A DNA stretch of 64,000 nt from Paracoccus limosus (GTDB taxonomy: Bacteria; Pseudomonadota; Alphaproteobacteria; Rhodobacterales; Rhodobacteraceae). The DNA is taken from assembly GCF_009711185.1 (NCBI RefSeq), contig NZ_WMIF01000014.1, positions 36,977-100,976 of the forward strand, read 5' to 3'. The position numbers and the translations under genes were made by a program. This document shows, piece after piece, positions 29,997-40,431 of the stretch (within the stretch, counting starts at the first letter, position 1; every line of letters starts with the position of its first letter). The notes beneath the pieces were generated by a model. The model was not told where the DNA came from. It made no database searches and saw only the letters and a program-made list of their open reading frames with translations.

Positions 29997-30771
29997 GCCC
30001 TGGACCGAGGCTGCGACCGCATTCCTGTGGTTGTCGCGCCTGCCGGTCGCAGGGCTGCTGGCGCGGGCGCCGGTGCCTTTGGCGCGGGCGGCATGGGCCT
30101 TTCCGCTGGTCGGGCTGGTCTTGGGCGGGTTTGCCGGGCTGGTGCTGATGCTGGCGGCATGGCTGGGCCTGCCGCCGGGGGTGGCGGCGCTTTTGGCGGT
30201 GGCGGTGCTGGTGCTGGGCACCGGCGCGCTGCACGAGGACGGGCTGGCCGATTACTGCGACGGCTGCGGCGGCGCGACCACGGTTCGCGCGCTTGAGATC
30301 ATGCGCGATTCCCGCATCGGCAGCTATGGCGTTCTGGGACTGGTGCTGGTCACCGGCCTGCGCGTCGCGGCCATTGCCTCGGCGGCCGAGGCAGGGTCGC
30401 TTTATGCGGCGACGGCCGTTCTGGCGGCGGCGGCGCTGTCGCGGGCGGGCATGGTCGCGGCGCTGCGCCTGATGCGGCCGGCGCGGCCCGATGGGCTCGG
30501 GCATGGCGCGGGCCGGCCCTCGGGCGCGGGGGTGCTGCTGGCATGGGGGCTGGGCGCGGCCTGTTTGCTGGTGCCGGCCAGCCTGACGCCGGCTCCGGTG
30601 GCGGCGGTGGCGGCGGCGCTGGCCACCTGTGCGGCGGCGCAGCTTTGGCTGGGCTGGCGGGCCAATCGCCGGCTGGGCGGGCAGACCGGCGATGTGCTGG
30701 GCGCGCTGCAACAACTGGGCGAAACCGCCACGCTGCTGGCGCTTGTCGCGCTGCGCCCCATGCTTGCTTGA
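29989..30771 (+). CDS. cobS: Adenosylcobinamide-GDP ribazoletransferase CobS
   Basis: 260 residues from a TTG at 29989, which overlaps the end of cobT by 8 bases. Another TTG at 29974 is possible; there is no good ATG. Polytopic inner-membrane enzyme joining AdoCbi-GDP to alpha-ribazole phosphate. 'TAFLWLSRLPV' at the start and 'HEDGLADYCDGCGG' near 78 with 'LEIMRDSRIGSYG' are hallmark motifs. The rest is highly hydrophobic and Ala/Gly-rich. It completes the lower-ligand pathway in this operon. Confidence 0.92.
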   Translation: MAKPWTEAATAFLWLSRLPVAGLLARAPVPLARAAWAFPLVGLVLGGFAGLVLMLAAWLGLPPGVAALLAVAVLVLGTGALHEDGLADYCDGCGGATTVRALEIMRDSRIGSYGVLGLVLVTGLRVAAIASAAEAGSLYAATAVLAAAALSRAGMVAALRLMRPARPDGLGHGAGRPSGAGVLLAWGLGAACLLVPASLTPAPVAAVAAALATCAAAQLWLGWRANRRLGGQTGDVLGALQQLGETATLLALVALRPMLA

Positions 30772-30846
30772 CCGGTTCCGGGGCTTCGCCCATACCTGAC
30801 CCAAGGGGGACCGGCACCCGCCGGCCCCGCCCCCGCAAGGGGCGAC

Positions 30847-31404
30847 ATGGGGGAGGTTTTCGGCGTGAATGCTCTTCTGGCCCTGTCGCGAGGCATTGAT
30901 CGCGTCAATCTGATGATCGGGCGCTGGGTGTCTTGGCTGGTCTTGCTGGCGGTGCTGATCAGCGCCGGCAATGCGGTCATCCGCAAGCTGTTCAACAGCT
31001 CGTCCAATGCCTGGCTTGAGGTGCAATGGTATCTCTTTGGCGCCATCGTGCTGCTGGGCGCGGCGGCGGCGCTGTATCGCAATGAACATGTCCGGGTGGA
31101 CCTGATCTATGGCGCGGTCTCGGACCGGGCGCGGCTGTGGATCGACCTGTTCGGGATCCTGTTCCTGCTGCTGCCCTTCGCGCTTTACGCGGTCTGGGTG
31201 ACATGGCCGGTCTTTGTCCAGTCATGGCGCATCAACGAACATTCCTCGAATGCGGGCGGGCTGGTGCGCTGGCCGGCCAAGCTGATCCTGCCGGTGGGTT
31301 TCGCGATGCTAAGCCTGCAGGGCCTGTCCGAACTGGTCAAGCGCATCGCCGCGCTGCGCGGGCTGATCGCGCTGGAGACGAAATACAGCAAACCCCTGCA
31401 ATAA
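30847..31404 (+). CDS. takQ: TRAP transporter small membrane subunit (TakQ-type)
   Basis: 185 residues with four membrane helices, the DctQ-family pattern ('LLAVLISAGNAVIRKLFNSS', 'WLEVQWYLFGAIVLLGAA', 'EHVRVDLIYGAVS'). Small permease subunit of a tripartite ATP-independent transporter. The name is based on the substrate-binding protein at 32960-34084, which is close to TakP of Rhodobacter sphaeroides, a 2-oxoacid-specific TRAP system. The start at 30847 is an ATG; an internal GTG (30865) is possible. It is 15 bases before the large subunit. Confidence 0.85.
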   Translation: MGEVFGVNALLALSRGIDRVNLMIGRWVSWLVLLAVLISAGNAVIRKLFNSSSNAWLEVQWYLFGAIVLLGAAAALYRNEHVRVDLIYGAVSDRARLWIDLFGILFLLLPFALYAVWVTWPVFVQSWRINEHSSNAGGLVRWPAKLILPVGFAMLSLQGLSELVKRIAALRGLIALETKYSKPLQ

Positions 31405-31419
31405 CCCGGAAAGCCCCCC

Positions 31420-32904
31420 ATGTTCGCATTCGGCATCCTGCCTCCGGCCATGTTCCTGTGCATGATCTGCTTTATGCTTTACGGCTTTCCGGTGGCCTTT
31501 ACGCTGGGCGCGGTCGGCATGCTGTTCGGCGCCATCGGCATCGCGACCGAGCATTTCGCCCCGGCCTTTCTGGGCAACCTGCCGCACCGTTTCTTTGGCA
31601 TCATCTCGAACGAGCTGCTGCTGGCGATCCCGTTCTTTACCTTCATGGGCGCGATCCTTGAACGCTCGGGGCTGGCCGAGGATCTGTTGGAGGGCACGGG
31701 CAAGCTGTTTGGCGCGGTGCCGGGCGGGCTTGCCTATGCGGTGATCGTGGTCGGCGCCATTCTGGGCGCGATCACCGGGACGGTCGCGGCATCGGTCATC
31801 ACCATGGGCGTCATCTCGCTGCCGGTGATGCTGCGCCATGGCTACAACCCGCGGCTGGCGACCGGGGTCATCGCCGCCTCGGGGACGATCACGCAGTTGA
31901 TCCCGCCCTCGCTGGTGCTGGTTGTGCTGGCCGACCAGCTGGGCCGGTCGGTCGGCGACATGTATCTGGGCGCGATGGGGCCTTCGGCGCTGCAGGTGCT
32001 GATCTTTCTGCTGTTCATCCTGCTCTTGTCGCTGGTCCGGCCGCAGCACATGCCGCCGCTGCCCAAGGAGGGGCGCGGCGATCTGAACGCGGCGCTGGTC
32101 ATCAAGGTGCTGGCGGGGATCGTGCCTTCGGTCGTGCTGATCTTTCTGGTGCTGGGCACCATTTTCATCGGTCTGGCGACCCCGACCGAGGCCGGCGCGC
32201 TTGGCGTCGTCGGCGCGATGATCCTTGCGCTGCTGCATGGCCGGCTGAACCTTGCCATGGTGCGCGAGGCGGTGCATTCGACCGCCGATCTGACGGTGAT
32301 GGTGGTGTTCATCCTGATCGGCTCGACCGTGTTCAGTCTGGTGTTTCAGGGCATGGACGGCGGCCGCTGGATCGAGCATCTGCTGTCGCACCTACCGGGC
32401 GGGCCGATCGGATTCCTGATCTTCGTCAACGTCTTCGTCTTCTTTCTGGCCTTCTTTCTGGATTTCTTCGAGATCGCCTTCATCGTCGTGCCCTTGCTGG
32501 CGCCGGTGGCGCAATCGCTGGGCATTGATCTGGTGTGGTTCGGGGTGCTTTTGTGCATCAACATGCAGACCAGTTTCATGCACCCGCCCTTTGGCTTTGC
32601 GCTGTTCTACCTGCGCTCGATCGCCTCGCGCGAGGTCAGGACGACCGACATCTACATGGGTGCGATCCCATGGCTGGGGATGCAGCTTTTGCTGGTCGGG
32701 ATCGTGATCTTCTGGCCGGGGCTGGTGACCGGGATGCTGGACAGCGGGCCCAGGGTCGACATCGACAAGCTGCAGATCCAGATCCCCGAGGACAGCGGTC
32801 TGGGCGGCTTCGGCAATCTGGGCGGCGCGCCGGGCTTTGGCGATGCCCCGGCGGCGGGCGGGCTGGATCCGCTGTCAGGCCCGCCGCCGGGCCTGTCGAA
32901 CTAG
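31420..32904 (+). CDS. takM: TRAP transporter large membrane subunit (TakM-type)
   Basis: 494 residues with about twelve membrane helices. DctM-family subunit that carries the substrate with sodium. 'GAILGAITGTVAASVITMGV' and 'LIPPSLVLVVLADQLGRSVG' match the conserved core loops. The last 60 residues form a Gly/Pro-rich soluble tail ('DSGLGGFGNLGGAPGFGDAP') that is unusual among DctM proteins and probably lies outside the membrane. The gene is convergent with takP, with a GC-rich hairpin between their stops. Confidence 0.9.
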   Translation: MFAFGILPPAMFLCMICFMLYGFPVAFTLGAVGMLFGAIGIATEHFAPAFLGNLPHRFFGIISNELLLAIPFFTFMGAILERSGLAEDLLEGTGKLFGAVPGGLAYAVIVVGAILGAITGTVAASVITMGVISLPVMLRHGYNPRLATGVIAASGTITQLIPPSLVLVVLADQLGRSVGDMYLGAMGPSALQVLIFLLFILLLSLVRPQHMPPLPKEGRGDLNAALVIKVLAGIVPSVVLIFLVLGTIFIGLATPTEAGALGVVGAMILALLHGRLNLAMVREAVHSTADLTVMVVFILIGSTVFSLVFQGMDGGRWIEHLLSHLPGGPIGFLIFVNVFVFFLAFFLDFFEIAFIVVPLLAPVAQSLGIDLVWFGVLLCINMQTSFMHPPFGFALFYLRSIASREVRTTDIYMGAIPWLGMQLLLVGIVIFWPGLVTGMLDSGPRVDIDKLQIQIPEDSGLGGFGNLGGAPGFGDAPAAGGLDPLSGPPPGLSN

Positions 32905-32921
32905 CGCGCCTGACATAAGGA

Positions 32922-32944
32922 CCGCCGCGCGCGGGTCGCGGCGG
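32922..32944. terminator. GC hairpin between takM and takP
   Basis: CCGCCGC (32922-32928) pairs with GCGGCGG (32938-32944) across a 9-base loop. It lies between two convergent stops, where a bidirectional terminator is expected. No T run follows. Confidence 0.35.
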
Positions 32945-32959
32945 CCCCGGTTGCGGGCG

Positions 32960-34180
<1,221 letters not shown>

Positions 34181-34270
34181 TCATTCATCTTGTGGTCCGA
34201 ACTCTGGGCTACCCAAGGCGTTAGGGCGCTCCTATACTGGCTGCGGTTCAAGCCTGATAGGGGACAAGGG

Positions 34271-34735
34271 ATGCGCTGTCCGTTCTGCGGAAACGTCGAT
34301 ACCCAGGTCAAGGATTCGCGTCCGGCCGAAGACAATGTGGCCATCCGTCGCCGCCGGTTCTGCCCCGCCTGCGGTGGCCGTTTTACCACCTATGAACGCG
34401 TGCAGCTGCGCGATCTGGTCGTGGTCAAGACCAGTGGCCGGCGCGAGGATTTCGACCGCACCAAGCTGGAGCGCTCGATCCGCATCGCCATGCAGAAACG
34501 CCCCATCGACCCCGAGCGCATCGACCAGATGATTTCCGGCATCGTGCGGCGACTGGAAAGTCTGGGCGATACCGACATCCCCTCGAAAGTCATCGGCGAG
34601 ATCGTGATGGAGGCGCTGGCACGCATCGACACCGTGGCCTATGTCCGTTTTGCCAGCGTCTACAAGAACTTCCAGGCTGCCGACGATTTCGACAAATTCG
34701 TCAGCGAATTGCGTCCCGGCGTGGTCGAAGAGTGA
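34271..34735 (+). CDS. nrdR: Transcriptional repressor NrdR
   Basis: 154 residues. Regulator of ribonucleotide reductase genes that senses ATP/dATP. The zinc ribbon uses C3, C6, C31 and C34 ([15 protein letters not shown]). The ATP-cone follows from about 46 ('[20 protein letters not shown]'). Start is the ATG at 34271, after AGGGGACAAGGG. Its stop overlaps the GTG of ribD. Confidence 0.97.
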   Translation: MRCPFCGNVDTQVKDSRPAEDNVAIRRRRFCPACGGRFTTYERVQLRDLVVVKTSGRREDFDRTKLERSIRIAMQKRPIDPERIDQMISGIVRRLESLGDTDIPSKVIGEIVMEALARIDTVAYVRFASVYKNFQAADDFDKFVSELRPGVVEE

Positions 34736-35760
34736 GCCGGGCCGGCGCGCCGGGCGCAGATGATGCCCGGCACATGGACCATGCCCTGACCTTGTCGCGG
34801 CGGGGCCTTGGCAACACTTGGCCCAATCCGGCGGTGGGCTGCGTGCTGGTCAGGGAGGGCCGCGTGGTGGGCCGGGGCTGGACCCAGCCCGGCGGGCGTC
34901 CGCATGCCGAGGTGCGCGCGCTGATGCAGGCGGGCGACGCCGCGCGCGGTGCCACGGCCTATGTCACGCTGGAACCCTGTTCGCATCACGGCAAGACGCC
35001 GCCCTGCGCCGAGGCGCTGATCGGCGCAGGCGTCGCCCGTGTCGTCACCGCGCTGACCGATCCCGATCCGCGCGTCTCGGGCCGGGGCCATGCCATGCTG
35101 CGCGCGGCAGGGATCGAGGTCACCGAAAATATCCGCGCCGAGGCCGCTCGCGATTTGCAGCGCGGCTTTCTGACCCGCGTGACGCAGGGCCGGCCGATGC
35201 TGACGCTGAAGCTGGCGACCAGCTTTGACGGCCGCATCGCCACCGCCTCGGGCGAAAGCCAGTGGATCACCGGGCCGGCGGCGCGGCGGCATGTGCATCT
35301 GCTGCGGCTGACGCATGACGCGGTGATGGTCGGCGGTGGCACCGCCCGCGCTGACCGCCCGGCGCTGAACGTGCGCGGGCTTGGCATGGTGCGCCAGCCG
35401 GTGCGCATCGTCGTCTCGGGGCAGGCGCTGCCAGATCTGCCCGAGGAAGGCACGGACCATGGGCCGCTGTGGCAGTTTTCCGGCAGCCCCGAAAGCTTCA
35501 TGGCCGATCTGGGCGCGCGCGGGCTGACGCGGGTGTTCTGTGAGGGCGGCGGCGAGCTGGCCGCCTCGCTGCTGCGGGCCGGGCTGGTCGATCAGCTGAT
35601 CGGTTACAGCGCCGGGATCGTGCTGGGCGGCGACGGGCGCGCTGCAACCGGCCCGCTGGGGCTGGTCCATCTGGCCGACGCCCCACGGTTCCAACTGGTG
35701 GAAAGCCGGCGCATCGGCGCCGACCTGATGCACCGCTGGCTGCGCGATCAGGCCTCGTAA
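34732..35760 (+). CDS. ribD: Bifunctional riboflavin biosynthesis deaminase/reductase RibD
   Basis: 342 residues with a GTG start overlapping the nrdR stop. It performs the second and third steps of riboflavin synthesis. The zinc-dependent deaminase domain (about 14-150) has PHAEVRAL and [11 protein letters not shown]. The reductase domain (about 160-340) has '[20 protein letters not shown]', '[15 protein letters not shown]' and '[13 protein letters not shown]'. The usual nrdR-ribD link is kept, but ribE and nusB do not follow. Its 3' end overlaps the convergent VOC gene by 13 bases. Confidence 0.95.
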   Translation: MSRAGAPGADDARHMDHALTLSRRGLGNTWPNPAVGCVLVREGRVVGRGWTQPGGRPHAEVRALMQAGDAARGATAYVTLEPCSHHGKTPPCAEALIGAGVARVVTALTDPDPRVSGRGHAMLRAAGIEVTENIRAEAARDLQRGFLTRVTQGRPMLTLKLATSFDGRIATASGESQWITGPAARRHVHLLRLTHDAVMVGGGTARADRPALNVRGLGMVRQPVRIVVSGQALPDLPEEGTDHGPLWQFSGSPESFMADLGARGLTRVFCEGGGELAASLLRAGLVDQLIGYSAGIVLGGDGRAATGPLGLVHLADAPRFQLVESRRIGADLMHRWLRDQAS

Positions 35761-36137
35761 AGCTCCAGCGGCAGGCCGTCGGGATCCTTGAAGAACGTAT
35801 AGCGCCGGCCGGTATATTCATCGACGCGCACAGGCTCGGTCGCGACGCCATGACCGTTCAGATGCCGGCAGCAGGCCTCGATATCGGCGACGGCAAAGGC
35901 CAGGTGACGCAGGCCCTGCGCCTCGGGCCGGTTGGGGCGCGGCGGCGGGTCGGGAAAGGAAAACAGCTCAATCTGGCCGCCGTCGGGCAGGGCCAGATCC
36001 AGCTTCCACGATTGCCGCGCTGCCCGGTAATTCTCGGCCAGAACCGTCAGGCCAAGGATGCGGGTGTAGAAATCGCGCGCGCGGTCATAATCGGCGCAGA
36101 TGATCGCGGCATGATGCAGGCCCAGCAGCATGGTCAT
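35748..36137 (-). CDS. VOC-family protein (YaeR/glyoxalase-like)
   Basis: 129 residues, two beta-alpha-beta-beta-beta units. Metal-binding positions of the family are visible: 'GLHHAAIICADYDRARDFY' (His8/His9), 'QIELFSF', 'LRHLAFAV' and the terminal 'PLELYE'. The sequence resembles YaeR/GloA2 proteins more than classical glyoxalase I. Substrate is not known. It lies between ribD (3' overlap 13 bases) and kdsA on the same strand, but 48 bases from the kdsA stop. Confidence 0.82.
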   Translation of the reverse strand: MTMLLGLHHAAIICADYDRARDFYTRILGLTVLAENYRAARQSWKLDLALPDGGQIELFSFPDPPPRPNRPEAQGLRHLAFAVADIEACCRHLNGHGVATEPVRVDEYTGRRYTFFKDPDGLPLELYEA

Positions 36138-36185
36138 GCCGCAGAGCCGAAGCGCGTGCCGGGAATGGAGCCGGCCCGCACCGGT

Positions 36186-37019
36186 CTAGCCCATCACCGG
36201 GTCGGATTTCGCCAGCGCGTCAAAGCGCATCAGCGAGGCGATCAGCGCCGGCATCCGGTCCAGATGGATCATGTTCGGCCCGTCCGAAGGCGCGTTGTCG
36301 GGGTCCTGATGCGTCTCGATAAAGACGCCGGCCACGCCCAGCGCCACCGCCGCCCGCGCCATCACCGGGGCAAATTCGCGCTGCCCGCCAGACGAGCCGC
36401 CCTGACCGCCGGGCTGCTGCACCGAATGGGTGGCGTCCATGATGATCGGATAGCCGGTGCGGGCCATGATCGGCAGGCTGCGCATGTCGGCCACCAGCGT
36501 GTTGTATCCAAAGCTGACGCCGCGCTCGGTCAGCATGATGCCGGGATTGCCGGTCGAGGCCACCTTGTCGGCGACATTCGACATATCCCAGGGCGCAAGG
36601 AATTGGCCCTTCTTGATATTGACCACGGCGCCGGTTTCACCTGCGGCCAGCAACAGATCGGTCTGCCGGCACAGGAAGGCGGGGATCTGGATCACGTCGA
36701 CCACGGCGCCGGCGGCGCGGGCCTGCGCGATGTCGTGGATATCGGTCAGCACCGGGCAGCCGATGCGGGCGCGCACCTCTTCCAGCATGCGCAGGCCTTC
36801 CTCCATGCCGACGCCGCGACGGCCCGACAGCGAGGTGCGGTTGGCCTTGTCGTAGCTCGCCTTGAAGACAAAGCTGGTGCCATGTTCGGCGCAGGCCTTG
36901 GCGAGAGTTTCGGCAATCATCAGCGCGTGATCCAGCGTCTCAAGCTGGCAGGGGCCGGCGATCAGCCCCAAAGGCAGGTCGTTGCCGAATTGCAGATCGC
37001 CGATTTTCACATGGTTCAT
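36186..37019 (-). CDS. kdsA: 3-deoxy-8-phosphooctulonate synthase (KdsA)
   Basis: 277 residues. It condenses arabinose 5-phosphate and PEP to Kdo 8-phosphate, for LPS and for group 2 capsule linkers. 'LIAGPCQLETLDHALMIAE' near 20, 'FVFKASYDKANRTS' near 52 and 'DATHSVQQPGGQGGSSGGQR' near 195 are diagnostic. The active-site Asn-Cys type distinguishing metal dependence is not assessed. Its ATG overlaps the kpsE stop (ATGA), linking Kdo supply to capsule export in one operon. Confidence 0.96.
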   Translation of the reverse strand: MNHVKIGDLQFGNDLPLGLIAGPCQLETLDHALMIAETLAKACAEHGTSFVFKASYDKANRTSLSGRRGVGMEEGLRMLEEVRARIGCPVLTDIHDIAQARAAGAVVDVIQIPAFLCRQTDLLLAAGETGAVVNIKKGQFLAPWDMSNVADKVASTGNPGIMLTERGVSFGYNTLVADMRSLPIMARTGYPIIMDATHSVQQPGGQGGSSGGQREFAPVMARAAVALGVAGVFIETHQDPDNAPSDGPNMIHLDRMPALIASLMRFDALAKSDPVMG

Positions 37020-38827
37020 GAGGACACCTGTTCACGCAGGATCGAGGCGGTCAGCGACATCATCAGATAGATGCCGGCGAAGATCAGGAAAGCCACGATC
37101 GTGTTCTGGAAAGCCTTGGGATAGGTCGCTTCGTCCGGGGACACCGGCGCGATGGACAACGCAAGGTAACGCACCTGCTTGTTGGCCTCGATCCGCGCGT
37201 TTTCCATTTGCGCGGCGGCGGCGGCCAGCAGGGTCTGGCGGGTGGCGAGGTCGGATTCCGCGATGCGGATCTCGCCCGAGATGGTGGCCAGCGAGTTGCG
37301 GGCGGTATTGCCCTCGGTCAGCTGGCTGCGGGTGCTGGCCAGCATGGCTTCGAGCCGCGAGATATCGCCGCGCACGCCCTCGACCCGGCTGCGGTTGGGC
37401 TGGGCGTTGGCCTGCAACTGACCCAGTTCCAGCCGCTTTGACGCGAGCTGTTTTTCAAGATCGGCGATATGGCCCATGATGACCGTGCCTTCGGCCACCG
37501 GGTCCAGCACGCCCAGCCGCTGTTGCAGCTCTTGCACGCGGCGCTGCGCCTCTTGCACCTTGGTCTCGGCCTCCTGGTAGCTTTCGACCGAGCCCTTCAT
37601 CTGGTCGGCGCGCAGCCGGGCCGTCATCTGGTCGACCTGACCCTCGGCATATTTGATCAGCGCCAGCGAGAATTTCTGGCTCAGCTCGGGGTCCGGGGCG
37701 ATGACCTCCATATTGATCACGCCCTCGGTCGGGTCATAGCCGATCTTGACCAGCCCTTGATACAGTCTGTAGGCCTGCTCGTTCGACGCGTCCGAGGCCA
37801 GCCGCAGGATCGGGTCGACCGAGGGATCCTGAAACGCCTGCTTGAAGCCCAGATCCTTGTCCAGCCGCAGCATGGCATCGCGCGAGGTCAGATAGCTTTG
37901 CACCGCGACCGAATCCGGGTTGGTGGCCAGCTGCGTGCCGCTGAACAGCCCGCCGAGCCCGCCCGAGGCGGTCTTTTCCGCCTGCTGGATCTGGAATTGC
38001 GAGATGGTCGCGTATAGCGGTGTGGCCATGCGGTTGTAGTAATAGCCAGCGATGATCGTCGGCAGGACCACCAGCGCCGCCAGCCGCGCCATCAGCATGA
38101 TCAGCCGGCGGCGGCGGCGGCGGGCGATGTCGCGCTGGATGCGGATGATTTCGGCGGCGCGCTTGTCCTCGGTCAGCGCCTCGCGCGAGGGCAGCGAGGT
38201 CTGGCCCGGCGGCATCGGCACGATCTCGGTGCCGCGGCCCTTGGGGGGCTGGTTGCGGCGGACCTGCGCCGGGACATTGGCCTTGACCGGCTGCTGCTGG
38301 GCGCGCGCGCTTTCGTCGGCAAGGATCTGGCCCACGGCGGCGCGATGGAACGGGTCGATGCCCCGGTCGCGCAGGATGACCACGGCCTCATGCTCGGTCT
38401 CGACATCGATGCCGTGCATCGAGGCGATGCGGCGCGCCATGCGCAATTGCCGGCCGGTCAGGTTTTCGGCGCGCACGGCGGCGATGCGCTCGGCCATGCC
38501 GGGGGTCGGGGCAGGGCGCGCGGCCTTGGGCGCGGCGCTGCCGGGCGGGGGGGCGCCGGGGCGGAAATCCATGCCGGCAAAGCCGTCCTCATCGGGATCG
38601 GGCGCAAAGAGGTCGGACGGGTCGCGGGGCTGCGCTGCGGCGGACGGCCGCGCCGCGGGGCGGGCCGGTTCGGCCTCGGCGCGGCGGGCGGTTTCCTCTT
38701 GGGTGCGCTTGCGGACCTCGACCTGAACCTTGCGGGCGGTTTCCACCGCCTCGGGATCGCGCTGGACCGACAGAACAGATTCCTCGCGGCTGATGCGATA
38801 GACCCGCGCCTTAGGCGGTGTAGTCAT
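37016..38827 (-). CDS. kpsE: Capsule polysaccharide export inner-membrane protein (KpsE-type)
   Basis: 603 residues, clearly longer than E. coli KpsE (about 380). Polysaccharide co-polymerase/export protein linking the ABC transporter to the outer membrane. The first 230 residues form a cytoplasmic, Ala/Pro/Arg-rich extension. An Arg cluster (RRRRR) then precedes membrane helix 1 (about 240-262). The periplasmic part has a long coiled coil (about 390-540, 'VQEAQRRVQELQQRLGVLDP'), and helix 2 is near 578-600. The start was taken at the ATG at 38827, overlapping kpsT by 17 bases. Long N-terminal extensions are known in Rhodobacterales capsule proteins. Confidence 0.85.
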   Translation of the reverse strand: MTTPPKARVYRISREESVLSVQRDPEAVETARKVQVEVRKRTQEETARRAEAEPARPAARPSAAAQPRDPSDLFAPDPDEDGFAGMDFRPGAPPPGSAAPKAARPAPTPGMAERIAAVRAENLTGRQLRMARRIASMHGIDVETEHEAVVILRDRGIDPFHRAAVGQILADESARAQQQPVKANVPAQVRRNQPPKGRGTEIVPMPPGQTSLPSREALTEDKRAAEIIRIQRDIARRRRRRLIMLMARLAALVVLPTIIAGYYYNRMATPLYATISQFQIQQAEKTASGGLGGLFSGTQLATNPDSVAVQSYLTSRDAMLRLDKDLGFKQAFQDPSVDPILRLASDASNEQAYRLYQGLVKIGYDPTEGVINMEVIAPDPELSQKFSLALIKYAEGQVDQMTARLRADQMKGSVESYQEAETKVQEAQRRVQELQQRLGVLDPVAEGTVIMGHIADLEKQLASKRLELGQLQANAQPNRSRVEGVRGDISRLEAMLASTRSQLTEGNTARNSLATISGEIRIAESDLATRQTLLAAAAAQMENARIEANKQVRYLALSIAPVSPDEATYPKAFQNTIVAFLIFAGIYLMMSLTASILREQVSS

Positions 38828-39464
38828 AATATTGCTTTGCCTCTTCGAGGGTTTCAAACTGATAGAGCCGCCCGTCCCGAAGCACGGCGGCGGAATTGCA
38901 GAATTTCTCGATGGTCTTGGCCTGATGCGACACCACCACCACCGTCGCCGATTTCAGCCGGTCGTAAAGCACCGAACCGGCCTTGCGGTTGAATTCGACA
39001 TCGGTGGTGGTCGGCATGCCTTCGTCGATCAGGTAGATGTCGAACTCCAGCGCCAGCATCAGTGAAAATGTGAAACGCGAGCGCATGCCGGCGCTATAGG
39101 TGCCGACCGGCATGTCGAAATATTCGTCGATATCGGTCATCCAGCGGCAGAACGCCTCGACGTAATCGGGGTCGAGCCCGTAGATGCGCGCGATGAAGCG
39201 GGCATTTTCGTTGGCGCTGAGCGTCGAGGTGATGCCGCCCATGAAGCCCAGCGGAAAGGACACCCGGCAGGTGCTGCGGATATTGCCCTCATCGGGTTTT
39301 TCCAGCCCGCACATCATGTTGATCAGCGTGGTCTTGCCGGTGCCGTTCGGGGCAAGGATGCCCATGGAATGGCCCAGCTCGATGCGGAAAGACGCCTGGT
39401 CCAGGATGACCTTGCGTTGGGTGCCGGTCCAGAAGGACTTGGAGACATTATCGAATTCGATCAT
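38811..39464 (-). CDS. kpsT: Capsule polysaccharide ABC transporter ATPase (KpsT-type)
   Basis: 217 residues from the ATG at 39464, preceded by a GGACGAAAG-like site. ATPase of the group 2 capsule exporter. Walker A is APNGTGKTT near 38, the signature is 'YSAGMRSRF' near 140, and Walker B is 'IYLIDEGMPTTTD', where the usual second position reads DEG. 'VVVVSHQAKTIEKFC' holds the switch His. First gene of kpsT-kpsE-kdsA. The permease KpsM that normally pairs with it is not adjacent. Confidence 0.9.
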   Translation of the reverse strand: MIEFDNVSKSFWTGTQRKVILDQASFRIELGHSMGILAPNGTGKTTLINMMCGLEKPDEGNIRSTCRVSFPLGFMGGITSTLSANENARFIARIYGLDPDYVEAFCRWMTDIDEYFDMPVGTYSAGMRSRFTFSLMLALEFDIYLIDEGMPTTTDVEFNRKAGSVLYDRLKSATVVVVSHQAKTIEKFCNSAAVLRDGRLYQFETLEEAKQYYDYTA

Positions 39465-39694
39465 CTTTCGTCCTGGATCGGCTTTGCCGCAATTCCCTTC
39501 TGGTCGCGCATGACAGCATGCCCGGCCGCGCAGGCTCCCGGTTGCTGGCCGGGACAATAGGCCCGACCGGCGCGCCTGTCCACCTTGGCACGAGAGTGCC
39601 GGCAGCCGGCGCCGATGCAAAGGGCTTTTTATCCGGGATTTCATTCATATTTGCGTCCCATGGATGGACCCGGAACGGCGTTGGGGGCAGGGCG

Positions 39695-40300
39695 ATGACG
39701 GATGAAACCGCTGGGGCAGGGCAGCCAGATCTGGCGCGCGAGATCGCGGCCTGCCGCGCCTGTGCCGGCAAGATCCCCTATGAGCCGCGCCCGCTGGTCC
39801 AGCTGTCGCGGACCGCGCCGATCCTGATTGCCAGTCAGGCCCCCGGCACCAAGGCGCACGACTCGGGCCTGACCTTCGACGATGCCTCGGGCGACCGGCT
39901 GCGCGACTGGCTGGGCGTGTCGCGTGCGCAATTCTATGATCCGGCGAATTTTGCCATTGCTGCCATGGGGTTTTGCTATCCGGGCCGCGCGGGCTCGGGC
40001 GATGCGCCGCCGCGTCGCGAATGCGCGGCGTTGTGGCGGCCAAGGCTGACGGACTGGCTGGGCGGGGTGCAGCTGACGCTGCTGGTGGGCAGCCATGCGC
40101 AGGCGCATTATCTGGGGCGCGGCACCATGACCGAACATGTCCGCGCCTTTCGCGACCATCTGCCGCGATACCTGCCGCTGCCACATCCGTCGTGGCGCAC
40201 GAAGCTGTGGATGCAGCGCAACCCGTGGTTTCAGGCCGATGTCCTGCCCGAGCTGCGTGCCCGCGTCCATGCGCTGCTGCAGGCCCGCCGCAAGGACTGA
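39695..40300 (+). CDS. Uracil-DNA glycosylase family protein
   Basis: 201 residues from the ATG at 39695, after GGGGCAGGGCG. Glycosylase-superfamily fold with 'APILIASQAPGTKAHDSGLT' (motif 1-like, APG) and 'LPLPHPSWRTKLWMQRNPWF' (motif 2-like HPS). Four Cys near the start (two in 'ACRACAG') recall Fe-S glycosylases, but there is no full set. A family with relaxed specificity (uracil or deoxyinosine) is likely; the exact substrate cannot be told. It is a single-gene unit. Confidence 0.78.
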   Translation: MTDETAGAGQPDLAREIAACRACAGKIPYEPRPLVQLSRTAPILIASQAPGTKAHDSGLTFDDASGDRLRDWLGVSRAQFYDPANFAIAAMGFCYPGRAGSGDAPPRRECAALWRPRLTDWLGGVQLTLLVGSHAQAHYLGRGTMTEHVRAFRDHLPRYLPLPHPSWRTKLWMQRNPWFQADVLPELRARVHALLQARRKD

Positions 40301-40431
40301 GTGCCAGAATTTCGGGCATCCGGCAGAAGGTGCGCGGATTTGCCGCTTTTCCGGGCGCCGCAGCCAATGCCCTGTTGTCATTACCGACCCGGCGGTGGCA
40401 CTGGCTGAGGCAACAGCCTGGATTGCCGCGC

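Noticed and set aside
40386..40410. sigma-54 type promoter before nasT
   Set aside because: GGCAC then GGC are 11 bases apart, one too many for -24/-12 elements.
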